DNA from: an uncultured Lachnospiraceae bacterium
Lineage (GTDB): Bacteria; Bacillota; Clostridia; Lachnospirales; Lachnospiraceae
DNA: 64,000 nucleotides
Assembly: GCA_910579465.1 (NCBI GenBank)
Contig: CAJTUB010000001.1
Location: 186,001-250,000, forward strand
Direction: 5' to 3'
The notes beneath the pieces were generated by a model that saw only the letters and a program-made list of their open reading frames with translations, did no database searches and was not told where the DNA came from. Every line of letters starts with the position of its first letter. Position 1 is the first letter of the stretch. Below are positions 55,928 through 64,000 of this stretch, piece after piece. The position numbers and the translations under genes are program-made.

Positions 55928-57922
55928 ATGGAGCAGCTGGAGGAGTTAAAAGAGTTAGTAGTACGCTTTCAAGGCGGAGACCAGACGGCGTTCGGGGAGA
56001 TTTATGAGAGGACGAACCGCTATGTTTACTTTACCTGTATTGGTTTTGTGAAAAATGAGCAGGATGCGGCGGATATTTCACAGGAGGTGTATCTGACGGT
56101 AATGCAGCAGATAGATACCCTGAGAGATACCGCAAAGTTCCTGCCGTGGCTGAACCGCATTACCGTAAATAAGTGCAGGAATCATCTCACAAAGAAAGCG
56201 CCTATACTGATGGCTGAGGATACATTAGAGGAGTGTCTTCCAGAAACGGACGAAGCGTTTCTGCCGGAGGAGTATGTGGAGAGCAAGGAGAAGCGGGAGA
56301 TAGTGCTGCAGATTATGCGCTCCTCTCTTTCGGATGTACTCTATCAGACCATTATGCTATACTATTTTAACGAGATGACGGTCCCTGAGATTGCTGAGGC
56401 AATGGACTGTCCTGTTGGTACGGTTACGTATCGTCTGAGCTCTGCAAGGGCAAAGATAAAGGAGGGTGTGCTTCATTACGAGGAAAAGCACGGCGAGAAG
56501 CTTTACGGTCTTACCGCATTGCTGTTCTTTGGCAGGCTTTTTACAGCAGAGGCAGCCGGGCTGGAAGTTCCTGTGCTTCCAGAAGGTATTTTCTGTGCTG
56601 GTTCCACAGAATCAGTCGCTGCAGTGGCAGCCAAAGAAGGAGTGAAAGGAATGCTTAAGACATTAAAAGCAAAATGTATTGCCGGGCTTATTTCCCTGGC
56701 AGTGGTAGGCGGAGGGATTACGGCAGCAGTTGTTGTAAGCAGCAATAATGACAAGGAGGTTGTACAGGAGAATGACAGGAACAAAACGCAGGATGACAAG
56801 GACAACATAAAGGAACCGGATAAACAGCCGGATGATAAGGAGGATGTTACCCCGGAAATTACAAAGACGCCGTCTGTGAATGAAGAGAAGGATTGTAAGA
56901 CAATGGCAGAAGAGATTGATGCCGCTGCGATTTCCTATCTGGAGGCAATGAAGGCAGGGGACATCGAAACGATACTTTCTCTGACAAATCCGGAGAACGA
57001 AGTATATGAAGATTTATCCAGAATTAACAAGTATGCGTCCGGGAAGGAATTTATCCGTACTGTTTATACCAAATTGCGTTATGGAGAGATAGAGGAGGGC
57101 TCTACAGAATACCAGTTATTTGAAAGCGGCTTGAACCGGTTTTCTCTGAAGCAGTATGTTGCTCTGCCCGATACGATGATGTTTGACGAGATGCTGTTGG
57201 TTCCCGGTGTGGTATTTCAGGAAGGAGAACACATTCCGTCAGAGTATCAGGTGAAGTCGGAAGAAGAAGCGATGCAGATTGTCCGTACTGTAATGGAAAA
57301 GGTTCCACTAGCTTCCTATAATATTGAGGTAGAGTTGCAGGAGGATGGAACCTTTTATTTTGATATTGAATGGGGTTATTATATGCTTAAGTATTTGCGA
57401 GATGTGCTAGATGCCGATTCCAGCGAGATGCTGTTGGCGGATTTCCTTTCGGAGTCTATTCCCGGTGGAAAAACGGTAGGAGTATTGGACGAGGAATTCA
57501 AGGGCCGTCAGGAGGAATGGGAGCAAATGCTTTTGCTGTTAAGGAAAGGGGATTTTAACGGGTTGTATGAGTTGACAAGAAGGGAGCCTGAAACATATGT
57601 TGACTTAGGAGCGTACACAGGGTATACTTATAGTTCTCCGGAGGGATTGACTGAGGAGCAGCGGGCATTTTTTGACAGCTATATAAAGCAGATAGAGGTT
57701 TATATTAGAATGAACATAAGTAGTGCTAAAGTGATGTTGGTTGCACCCGCGCTTAGTTGGGACGAGGAAGAGATGGCGTGGCTGACGGAAAACCAAGTAA
57801 AAGAAGTCACTTTCTCAGGGCGTATCGGTGGTGATGAGACCGAACATTTGAGTGAGGAGATGTACTACTTTCTAACTCCTTGGCAGGATGCAATCTTGTA
57901 TGCGGAATATAACATAGAATAG
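55928..57922 (+). CDS. ECF sigma factor fused to a membrane segment and outside domain, copy 2
   Basis: ATG 55928 (664 residues) has the same ribosome site spacing as copy 1. Sigma regions 2 and 4 are almost identical to copy 1, as is the transmembrane segment. The linker is shorter and the extracytoplasmic part has diverged more, although 'KTMAEEIDAAAISYLEAMKAGDIETILSLTNPE' and the 'SPEGLTEEQRAFFDSY' region remain aligned. This pattern suggests the same promoters but different outside signals. The gene is followed 34 bases later by the NarL-type kinase. Confidence 0.85.
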   Translation: MEQLEELKELVVRFQGGDQTAFGEIYERTNRYVYFTCIGFVKNEQDAADISQEVYLTVMQQIDTLRDTAKFLPWLNRITVNKCRNHLTKKAPILMAEDTLEECLPETDEAFLPEEYVESKEKREIVLQIMRSSLSDVLYQTIMLYYFNEMTVPEIAEAMDCPVGTVTYRLSSARAKIKEGVLHYEEKHGEKLYGLTALLFFGRLFTAEAAGLEVPVLPEGIFCAGSTESVAAVAAKEGVKGMLKTLKAKCIAGLISLAVVGGGITAAVVVSSNNDKEVVQENDRNKTQDDKDNIKEPDKQPDDKEDVTPEITKTPSVNEEKDCKTMAEEIDAAAISYLEAMKAGDIETILSLTNPENEVYEDLSRINKYASGKEFIRTVYTKLRYGEIEEGSTEYQLFESGLNRFSLKQYVALPDTMMFDEMLLVPGVVFQEGEHIPSEYQVKSEEEAMQIVRTVMEKVPLASYNIEVELQEDGTFYFDIEWGYYMLKYLRDVLDADSSEMLLADFLSESIPGGKTVGVLDEEFKGRQEEWEQMLLLLRKGDFNGLYELTRREPETYVDLGAYTGYTYSSPEGLTEEQRAFFDSYIKQIEVYIRMNISSAKVMLVAPALSWDEEEMAWLTENQVKEVTFSGRIGGDETEHLSEEMYYFLTPWQDAILYAEYNIE

Positions 57923-57956
57923 CACTTTGTATGTCCGCCGCAGAAAGGATAGCGTT

Positions 57957-59111
57957 ATGGAAATTCCTGTTTTAAGAGAGCCGGCTGCCATGCTGCTGAT
58001 TGGCAGCTGGCTCCTGCTGCAGTGTTATGATAGTGTAACCAGGGAGGATGTGCGGGCACATCTTCTCTGCGTGTCCGGAAGGCTTGTTCTTGTCACAGGC
58101 TTTCTTTTGCTGTATCCTTTTCCGGTTTGCGGGCTGCTTTATTTCTTTTCGTTTTACCCGAAGACGGAGCGGAACGGGAGCAGTCGGTGGCTGTCCGGTC
58201 TCCAGATTGTGCTTCCGGCGGGAGCGGCGTTTTTCTGCGGGGCAGGGACGGCGGCGGAAACGAGACTTTTCCTGACGGCGGGCATTTTTCTTTCGGCACT
58301 TTTTCTGGCAGTATCAGAGTTTGTGCTGCAAAGCCTTGTCCTGAAAAACCGGATGCTGTACCGGCAGATGGAGAGGGCGGCGTTAAGCGAGCTGGACGTG
58401 AAGAACCTGAACCGGGAAATCAGCCTCTATGCGCAGACCGCCGAGCAGAACGCGAGGTTCGAGGAGCGGGAGCACATTGCAAGAAACATTCACAATGTGG
58501 TCGGGCATACGATTACGTCGGCGTTAGTTTCCCTGCAGGCATACGAAGTGTTAAAGGAAAGCCAGCCTGTGCGGGCAGAGGAGAAGCTGACCGCAGCCTC
58601 TGAGCGGATGCACCTTGCCCTCGAGGAAATCCGGCGCGCGGTGCGTGTTCTGGACGCGGAAACCGGGGAAATCGATATGCGGGACTTCTGCAGTCTGCTT
58701 GCAACGGAGCTTGCGAAGTTTTCCGAGGATACCGAGCTTAAGATTGTGCATAATTTTCAGGAGCTTTGCGACACGGGACAGGGAGCCATATTAGGGAAGC
58801 CTGCCTGTGAGTTTTTACACTCCGTGCTGACGGAATGCTTAAACAACGGCATCCGCCACGGCGGAGCCACCGCCTTTTTCGTAGTTCTGGCGTGTGATGT
58901 CTGGCATATCCGGCTGACGGTGTCGGACAACGGAAGCGGGTTCGGGTCGCTGACCGCCGGGGAACAGGAAGGACGTCTCCGGCAGGGCTTCGGACTGTGC
59001 AAAATGGAGGCATATGCAAAGCGGCACGGCGGAAGCTTCCAGTTTCAGGCAGAGAACGGATTTAAAGTCACGGTGGGGCTGCCGCTTGCAGGGAGAACTG
59101 ACAGAACCTGA
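57957..59111 (+). CDS. NarL-type sensor histidine kinase
   Basis: ATG 57957 (385 residues). There are four hydrophobic segments in the first 125 residues, then a coil. The HisKA_3 box 'EREHIARNIHNVVGHTITSALVSLQAY' has the phosphorylated His179, and the ATP domain ('LHSVLTECLNNGIRHGGATAFFV', 'LTVSDNGSGFGSL', 'GFGLCKMEAYAKRHGG') follows. It pairs with the LuxR-type regulator at 59378. The gene ends exactly where the palindromic element 59108-59356 begins. An ABC exporter follows the regulator, as in antibiotic-peptide sensing systems. Confidence 0.9.
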   Translation: MEIPVLREPAAMLLIGSWLLLQCYDSVTREDVRAHLLCVSGRLVLVTGFLLLYPFPVCGLLYFFSFYPKTERNGSSRWLSGLQIVLPAGAAFFCGAGTAAETRLFLTAGIFLSALFLAVSEFVLQSLVLKNRMLYRQMERAALSELDVKNLNREISLYAQTAEQNARFEEREHIARNIHNVVGHTITSALVSLQAYEVLKESQPVRAEEKLTAASERMHLALEEIRRAVRVLDAETGEIDMRDFCSLLATELAKFSEDTELKIVHNFQELCDTGQGAILGKPACEFLHSVLTECLNNGIRHGGATAFFVVLACDVWHIRLTVSDNGSGFGSLTAGEQEGRLRQGFGLCKMEAYAKRHGGSFQFQAENGFKVTVGLPLAGRTDRT

Positions 59112-59356
59112 GTTCCTGCATTTTTAGGTGACATTTCAGGTTCCGTAGGTTGCCTGCTGTCTGATTTTTGCATTTGTCCGAAGGACCGCGTCCTGGAGCT
59201 CGCCGGAATCGCCTCTTAGGGCTGGTTAGGCGCGAGGACGCTCCCGAGCGGCTTAACAGCCCTTGGAGGAAGTTTGGTGGAGCGTAAGCGCATGCAAAAA
59301 TCAGACAGCGGGCAACCAGCGGAACAAAAAACGGCGGGTAAAATGCAGGAACTCAG
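59108..59356. repeat. Structured palindromic element, copy A
   Basis: Outer arms CTGAGTTCCTGCATTTT and AAAATGCAGGAACTCAG are perfect. Inner arms at 59148-59173 and 59292-59316 pair at 25 of 26 bases. A central hairpin AGGGCTG (59218-59224) / CAGCCCT (59257-59263) is flanked by CCTC/GAGG. It has no gene. The related element at 63183 has different, but equally well paired, arm sequences. Confidence 0.8.
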
Positions 59357-59377
59357 ACAGAGGAAACGGAGGAGACA

Positions 59378-60100
59378 ATGGCGGTTCGGGTATTTCTGGT
59401 GGATGATGAGGAGCTTTTGACGGAAAGCATGGAGATTATTCTTACGGTAAAGGGGCAGATGGAGGTTGTCGGGACGGCGAAAGACGGAAAAGAGGCGTTA
59501 GAGCGGCTTGCCAAAGTGACTGCGGATATTGTGTTAGTCGACCTGAATATGAAGGGGATGGGCGGCCTGGAGCTGATACCGAGGCTGAAGGAGCAGTACC
59601 CGCAGTTAAAGCTTCTGGTACTGACGACCTTTTATGACGATTCCTATATTACACGGGCAATCTCCGGCGGGGCGGACGGCTATCTGTTAAAGGACAGCTC
59701 GGCGGATACCGTGATTAAGGCGATTCACCAGCTGCTTGCCGGGCAGAGCATCCTTGCGGGAAAGGTTCTGGAGGCGCTGTCGCGGATGATGGCGGCAGCC
59801 AGGGGAGGAGACAAGGGAACCGGAGGGAATACATGGGCAGGTGACGGGGCAGCCAGGGGAGGAGGTAAAAGGACCGGAGGGGATATACAGGCGGCAGACA
59901 GGAGGCTTCCGGAGGACCTGACACCGCGGGAACTGGAGATATGCGGACTTCTGACAAAGGGGCTTAGTAACGGCGAGATTGCGGCGGAGCTGTTTCTGGC
60001 GGAGGGGACCGTGAAAAATTATATGATGTCGATTTACGATAAGTTTGCCATCCATGACAGGACGGCACTGGTACTGTTCTTAAAGGAAATGATAGGATAA
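59378..60100 (+). CDS. NarL/LuxR-type response regulator
   Basis: A 240-residue protein. The receiver domain has phosphorylated Asp55 in 'IVLVDLNMKGMGG' and Lys in 'GYLLKDSSADTV'; the LuxR HTH is 'LTPRELEICGLLTKGLSNGEIAAELFLAEGTVKNYMMSIYDKF' at about 185-230. Between the domains the linker contains an imperfect 54-base tandem duplication (59795-59848 and 59849-59902) coding Gly/Arg-rich sequence. It is the partner of the kinase at 57957 and probably controls the following ABC exporter. Confidence 0.92.
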   Translation: MAVRVFLVDDEELLTESMEIILTVKGQMEVVGTAKDGKEALERLAKVTADIVLVDLNMKGMGGLELIPRLKEQYPQLKLLVLTTFYDDSYITRAISGGADGYLLKDSSADTVIKAIHQLLAGQSILAGKVLEALSRMMAAARGGDKGTGGNTWAGDGAARGGGKRTGGDIQAADRRLPEDLTPRELEICGLLTKGLSNGEIAAELFLAEGTVKNYMMSIYDKFAIHDRTALVLFLKEMIG

Positions 60101-60216
60101 AAGGATTGCATATGACCGAAGTCACAGGGAAGCATACTTCTTTGTGACTTTTGCTACTGTTAAGGGGAAGTTTTTTTTGTTACAATAACGGTAATAAATT
60201 TGCGGAGGAGAAAAAG

Positions 60217-61401
60217 ATGCAGCGGCTGAGAGCATGGTTTTACTTAAAAAACAATAAAAAGCGGGCGGCGATTCTGGTTTTGAGTTTCGGTCTGTTTTTC
60301 GTCCTGCTGTACGGGGTACAGTTTTTTCTTTCCCCTGCGTATTTCATGGACGAGGCGGTGCTGGTAAGAGGCGCGGAGCGGATGCAGATTGCCTATCTGA
60401 ACCAGATGAGGGAGCTGGGAGTCGAGATTGACGATTCCCTGTGGGATGCGGACTCCCGCGCCACGGAAGAGGAGCTGATTGCAGAGATTAACCGGGGGAG
60501 CAGGCAGTTCGCGGAGCGGCTCCGGGAGGACGGTACGGCGGATTATGTTTTTGTATGTAATGTTTATCAAATCGGAATCCGTTCCTTTGCCGGGGATAAT
60601 TACTATACGGCGCCGCTGCTTGCGAAGGAGGAGCTGGAACAGATGATGGAGTATCTGGAGCCGGAGCTTGTTTCGGGAGCCCTGCCGCAGAAGCCGGGAG
60701 AGATGGTCATGGATGAAAATATGGCAAGAAATATCGGCGTTTCCGTCGGTGATACCCTTTATGACCGGAAAACGAAGCTGACAGGCATTATCCGATATGA
60801 TACGTATTTTGCGGCGGGAATCGATTATGACGATAGTGTATATCCGGAACGCTTTCTTTTCCTTCTGGATAACGGGACGATTCCGGACTTAAAGGAGTAT
60901 ATGGCAAGGTTCGGAATCGGGGCAGGCACTGACAAGTTCAGCGTGGTACAGATTATAAGCGATAAAGTGAATGCGGTAAAAACCGTGCAGAAATCCAAGG
61001 AGGACGTCGAGTTTCCGCTCCGGGTGATGGCGTATTCCGTTGCCATTGTTCTCGGCATTACCGTGTTTTTCGTGTACAGGCTCCATGTGCAGGACCGCTA
61101 TGCGGAATGGTGCCTGTACCGTTCCCTCGGCTATCCGGAAAAGGAGGTGTATCTACTGGCGTTCCGGGAATACGCAATCTGCTTCGGGTTCAGCATACTG
61201 CTGGCCGTCGTGCTTACCGTGCTTTTATGCGTCACCGGAGGGTTGCTGATGCGTGCCAGGGGAATGTTTTTCCAGTATCTCCTGCCGGGGGCGCTGCTGC
61301 AGATTTCAGGAATTGCGGTGCTTTTGACCGGGATTATGCAGCTTCCGGTCGTATGCGCCATACGGAGGGTAAAAACGATTGATGCGATGGAGGAAGAGTA
61401 A
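60217..61401 (+). CDS. ABC transporter permease (FtsX-like), first
   Basis: ATG 60217 (GGAGG upstream) gives 394 residues. One N-terminal transmembrane helix (about 17-37) is followed by a large outside domain (about 45-270) and three C-terminal helices. 'RSLGYPEKEVYLLAFREYAICFGFSILLAVVL' and 'VVCAIRRVKTIDAME' are the FtsX-type motifs. It belongs to the MacB-like class of exporters for peptides or lipids. It is followed by the ATPase and the second permease in one operon. Confidence 0.85.
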   Translation: MQRLRAWFYLKNNKKRAAILVLSFGLFFVLLYGVQFFLSPAYFMDEAVLVRGAERMQIAYLNQMRELGVEIDDSLWDADSRATEEELIAEINRGSRQFAERLREDGTADYVFVCNVYQIGIRSFAGDNYYTAPLLAKEELEQMMEYLEPELVSGALPQKPGEMVMDENMARNIGVSVGDTLYDRKTKLTGIIRYDTYFAAGIDYDDSVYPERFLFLLDNGTIPDLKEYMARFGIGAGTDKFSVVQIISDKVNAVKTVQKSKEDVEFPLRVMAYSVAIVLGITVFFVYRLHVQDRYAEWCLYRSLGYPEKEVYLLAFREYAICFGFSILLAVVLTVLLCVTGGLLMRARGMFFQYLLPGALLQISGIAVLLTGIMQLPVVCAIRRVKTIDAMEEE

Positions 61402-61414
61402 GGAGGAGGTTTTC

Positions 61415-62086
61415 ATGTTTCAGGTAAATCATTTAAGCTTAATTTATGATATTGAAAAGGAAGAAAAGGTCTGTGCGGTGAATGACGTTACCCTGCAGCT
61501 GCCGGATAAAGGACTGATTGGTATTATCGGGCCGTCCGGCAGCGGGAAGTCGTCCCTGATGTACTGCCTGTCAACGCTAAAGAAGGCGACGAGCGGGGAG
61601 ATTCTTTATAATGGAAAGGATTACAGGACGTTAAACCATACCGGGCTGGAGACGCTCCGCAGGGAGCAGTTCGGCTTTGTTTTCCAGCACCATTTCCTGA
61701 TTGGATACATGAGCGTCCTGGACAATGTGGTTGTGGCGGCAAAGGGAAACATTGCGGAGGCGAGGGAGCGGGCGCAGGAGCTTTTGCAGGCGCTCGGTAT
61801 CCGGCCTTCGGAGCTGAAGAAAAAGCCGGGGCAGCTCTCCGGCGGACAGCGCCAGCGCTGCGCTATTGCGCGGGCTTTGATGAACCGGCCGGAGGTCGTG
61901 TTTGCCGACGAGCCGACCGCGTCCTTAGACCATGAAAATGCCTTCCGGGTCATGCACTATTTGCAGGAGTATGCCAGGGAGCATCTGGTGCTCGTCATTA
62001 CCCACGACCATTCCATTTTAAAGGAGGCGGACCGCGTCATTGAAATCTGGGACGGTGAGATTTCCGAAAAGGGGGCGGTACAATGA
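61415..62086 (+). CDS. ABC transporter ATPase (LolD/MacB type)
   Basis: ATG 61415 after GGAGG; 223 residues. Walker A GPSGSGKSS, Q-loop 'FGFVFQHHFLIGYMSVLDNV', signature LSGGQRQRCAIARAL, Walker B VVFADEPTASLD and the H-loop 'LVITHDHSI' are all present. It energises the two neighbouring permeases. Its stop overlaps the start of the second permease, so the three proteins are made together. Confidence 0.95.
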   Translation: MFQVNHLSLIYDIEKEEKVCAVNDVTLQLPDKGLIGIIGPSGSGKSSLMYCLSTLKKATSGEILYNGKDYRTLNHTGLETLRREQFGFVFQHHFLIGYMSVLDNVVVAAKGNIAEARERAQELLQALGIRPSELKKKPGQLSGGQRQRCAIARALMNRPEVVFADEPTASLDHENAFRVMHYLQEYAREHLVLVITHDHSILKEADRVIEIWDGEISEKGAVQ

Positions 62087-63186
62087 ATCCCTTTCGCGCG
62101 GGCTATTTTGTACTCCGGAATATGCGCCGGATGACTGCGGTGCTTCTTATGATTGCAATGACGGGTCTGCTTTATGTGGGCGGGAGCTATCTTTCCAATA
62201 TTGAGGTAGAGTTTGCGAAAGAAATGGAGCAGTACCGGGATTTTGCGTTTGTTTCGGATAACGGGGAGGATACGGACGGGGACCAGCTGCAGGCGCTTCT
62301 TGCGGAAGCGGAGGCGGACGGGCTGCTAAGGCTGTATCCGGTGGGCGCAAATAGCTTCATGTTTCCGACGACGCTGGGCTTCCGGAACGGTGATTATGCG
62401 TTCAGCTATACGACGGAGGATTTTTTGTGGGTGAACCGGCGTATGGGACTGGTAGAGGACGAAACGGTGATTATGGATAATACGCTGTTTGTTTCAGAAC
62501 GTCAGGCAAGGTATCTCGGCCTGGAGGACGGGGGACTGTTTACGGAAAACAGGGACGAGGCGGTGTTTTATTACGGGGAGCGTCCTTACCGTGTCAGGCT
62601 CGTTCCGGTGGACTGCTTTTTTATGTGTCTGGTCGCAGAGGATTCGGCGTTCAATTCCTTTTATCATCTTGCATGGAGTGGGGAAGGGAGCAGGGAAGCC
62701 TTTACGGAGAGGCTGACGGAGCTCGGGGAAAGGTATGATAAGCTGAAAATAGAACGTTATGAGGAACGGCAGGAAAGACTGATGGAGAGCTTTGCAATCA
62801 ACAGCGTTATTTTTGTAAGCATTATTGCGGTAGTGACCTGTGTGTTTTTTATTACAATCAATGCGGTACTGGTCGGAATCTATGATAAGCGGGCGTCAGA
62901 GTTTATCCTATATGAAAGCATCGGGATTCCGAGACGCCGGATTTACCGGAAGGTTGTAGGGGAATTGCTGTTGATTACCGGAATCGGCATGGTGCTCGGA
63001 ATCGTACTTGCCTTTCTTACGATTACGCTCCTGAACCTGTTTGTGTACCATAAAAGCGGGCTGCAGCTCTATTATTATCATCCGTGGTCGCTGTACTCGT
63101 GGCTTTTGTGCAACGGGATGATTCTGGTTCCGAGTATCTTTATCAGGCTCCGCGGAATTGCGAGGGGGCAAAAAAGGCTCATTTGA
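62083..63186 (+). CDS. ABC transporter permease (FtsX-like), second
   Basis: A 367-residue protein with one N-terminal helix (about 17-36), an outside domain to about 230 and three C-terminal helices ('SIIAVVTCVFFITINAVLVGIYDKRASEFILYESIGIPRRRIYRKVV'). It starts by four-base overlap with the ATPase gene, which indicates translational coupling. It forms the exporter with 60217-61401. The last bases coincide with the start of the second structured palindromic element. Confidence 0.85.
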   Translation: MNPFRAGYFVLRNMRRMTAVLLMIAMTGLLYVGGSYLSNIEVEFAKEMEQYRDFAFVSDNGEDTDGDQLQALLAEAEADGLLRLYPVGANSFMFPTTLGFRNGDYAFSYTTEDFLWVNRRMGLVEDETVIMDNTLFVSERQARYLGLEDGGLFTENRDEAVFYYGERPYRVRLVPVDCFFMCLVAEDSAFNSFYHLAWSGEGSREAFTERLTELGERYDKLKIERYEERQERLMESFAINSVIFVSIIAVVTCVFFITINAVLVGIYDKRASEFILYESIGIPRRRIYRKVVGELLLITGIGMVLGIVLAFLTITLLNLFVYHKSGLQLYYYHPWSLYSWLLCNGMILVPSIFIRLRGIARGQKRLI

Positions 63187-63432
63187 GATTTCTGCATTTT
63201 GCATTCCCCTTTGTGCGCAGGAGGCTGTATGGCATTTTATTTTTGCAGGCGCAACACTCCGCCGGACTTCCTCCAAGTACCGCTAAGCCGCTCGGGTGCG
63301 TCCTCGCGCCTAAGCGGTACTAGGAGGCGATTCCGGTTCCGCTAAAAACGCGGTCCTTCGGACAAATGCAAAAATAAGATGCCATACAGCCTCCTGTGCA
63401 TTCCAAGGTTGCTTAAAAATGCGGAAACTCAA
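63183..63432. repeat. Structured palindromic element, copy B (inverted relative to copy A)
   Basis: Outer arms TTGAGATTTCTGCATTTT and AAAAATGCGGAAACTCAA; inner arms at 63214-63247 and 63367-63400 pair at 32 of 34 bases. The central hairpin is AGTACCGCT (63276-63284) / AGCGGTACT (63313-63321). Conserved single-stranded core blocks, such as TTTGTCCGAAGGACCGCG, match copy A when inverted. Confidence 0.8.
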
Positions 63433-63434
63433 GG

Positions 63435-63463
63435 TTGACATCGCTTGGAAATAAGCCTACAAT
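63435..63463 (+). promoter_or_regulatory. Promoter of the SGNH hydrolase gene
   Basis: TTGACA (63435-63440), 17-base spacer, TACAAT (63458-63463), right after the palindromic element. Confidence 0.75.
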
Positions 63464-63518
63464 AAAGATACAAAAGAGTGGCTTATGGGCCTTTCAGGAA
63501 AAGCGAGGAGGAAAAGAA

Positions 63519-64000
63519 ATGGCAGAGGAAAAGGAAAAGAAGCCGTTTGTTCCGGAGAATCCGGACAGGATGCCGACGGAGGGAGCAGGCAGTCTGGCGG
63601 AGGATTGTCCGAGGTATGCGGCGGATGCTGCATCGGACTGGTATCAGACCTTATTGGCGAATGCGCAGATGAATCTTGGAAACAACAAGCGTTTAAAGGC
63701 AGTGATAAAAAGGGCACAGGCAGGAGAGCAGATTACGGTTGCGTCCATCGGCGGCTCCATTACCGAGGGGGCAGGGGCTGTCCGGTATCAGCAGTGCTAT
63801 GCCTACCAGACCTATGAAAGCTTCAAAAACGCTTACGGTGCAGGGGACGGCTCCAACGTGCATTTTGTCAATGCAGGGGTCGGCGGTACGCCGTCTACGT
63901 TCGGACTGCTCCGGTATCAGCGGGATATCGTGGCAAGGGTCACGGATGACGACGGACTTCCGGATATCGTACTTGTGGAATATGCCGTGAATGACGGAGA
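63519..64000 (+). CDS. SGNH/GDSL hydrolase, truncated by the window end
   Basis: ATG 63519 follows GAGGAGGAAAAG; the frame stays open to base 64000. Block I is 'VASIGGSITEGAGA' with the catalytic Ser, block II 'NAGVGGTPS' and block III 'LVEYAVNDG' with the Asn/Asp. The order fits SGNH esterases acting on acylated polysaccharides (carbohydrate esterase type). The His block lies beyond the window. No signal peptide is seen, so it is probably cytoplasmic. Confidence 0.8.
   Translation, partial: MAEEKEKKPFVPENPDRMPTEGAGSLAEDCPRYAADAASDWYQTLLANAQMNLGNNKRLKAVIKRAQAGEQITVASIGGSITEGAGAVRYQQCYAYQTYESFKNAYGAGDGSNVHFVNAGVGGTPSTFGLLRYQRDIVARVTDDDGLPDIVLVEYAVNDG

Noticed and set aside
1..64000. CRISPR array, diversity-generating retroelement, retron, rRNA or tRNA genes
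   Set aside because: No regular spacer-repeat array, no reverse transcriptase gene and no tRNA or rRNA sequence was seen on either strand.

Overview
The window looks like a gut Clostridium-type Bacillota genome, most likely Lachnospiraceae. The grounds are strong GGAGG ribosome sites, moderate GC, AgrC-like and NarL-like signalling, a CIRCE box, many small palindromic repeats and Tn1549-like conjugation proteins. No rRNA or tRNA gene and no CRISPR array was seen.

Bases 1 to about 33000 are the right-hand part of an integrative conjugative element. The left end, with any relaxase and coupling protein, lies outside the window. In order it carries a VirB2-like subunit, two OB-fold SSB-like proteins, a PrgI/VirB3-like protein and a full Tad/Flp-type pilus set (CpaF, TadB, TadC, Flp1-like pilin, two TadE-like proteins, CpaB). 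Next come a surface lipoprotein, a 1350-residue cysteine-rich InlB-repeat surface protein and a tiny Fst/par-like type I toxin-antitoxin locus. The rest of the transfer block is VirB4, VirB6/TrbL and a CD1107-like protein, then an SSB-era style cargo ending in topoisomerase III. A promoter-like palindrome (CTCYACT-WWAGTRGAG-AACAG) stands before four transfer transcription units. After topB a second regulon begins: five GGACA-N3-TGTCC palindromes stand before an Rpn-type nuclease, a paralogue without the nuclease domain, a DUF2726-type nuclease, a membrane J-domain protein and an XRE regulator. A large serine recombinase (31215-32996) closes the element.

Bases 33000-44400 are chromosomal: a thioredoxin-reductase-like flavoprotein without its CxxC, a Crp/Fnr regulator, a CoA-disulfide-reductase/rhodanese flavoprotein, a rhodanese lipoprotein, a ferredoxin/NapH pair with a Crp/Fnr-type site, acetyltransferases, a MerR-methyltransferase fusion and a pyroglutamyl-peptidase-like/HAD fusion. 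Several small non-autonomous palindromic elements lie between these genes.

Bases 44500-51000 form a defence-like patch. An AbiEi/AbiEii pair lies between 141-bp direct repeats made of the 3' end of a merR-type gene, next to a WYL-like/SF1-helicase/DUF2726 fusion. Bases 51000-64000 hold a CIRCE-controlled Hsp20, an AgrC-like kinase, a tandem pair of ECF sigma factors fused to a membrane segment and an outside domain, and a two-component plus ABC exporter operon. This operon is framed by two copies of a structured palindromic element. A truncated SGNH hydrolase gene runs off the right end.
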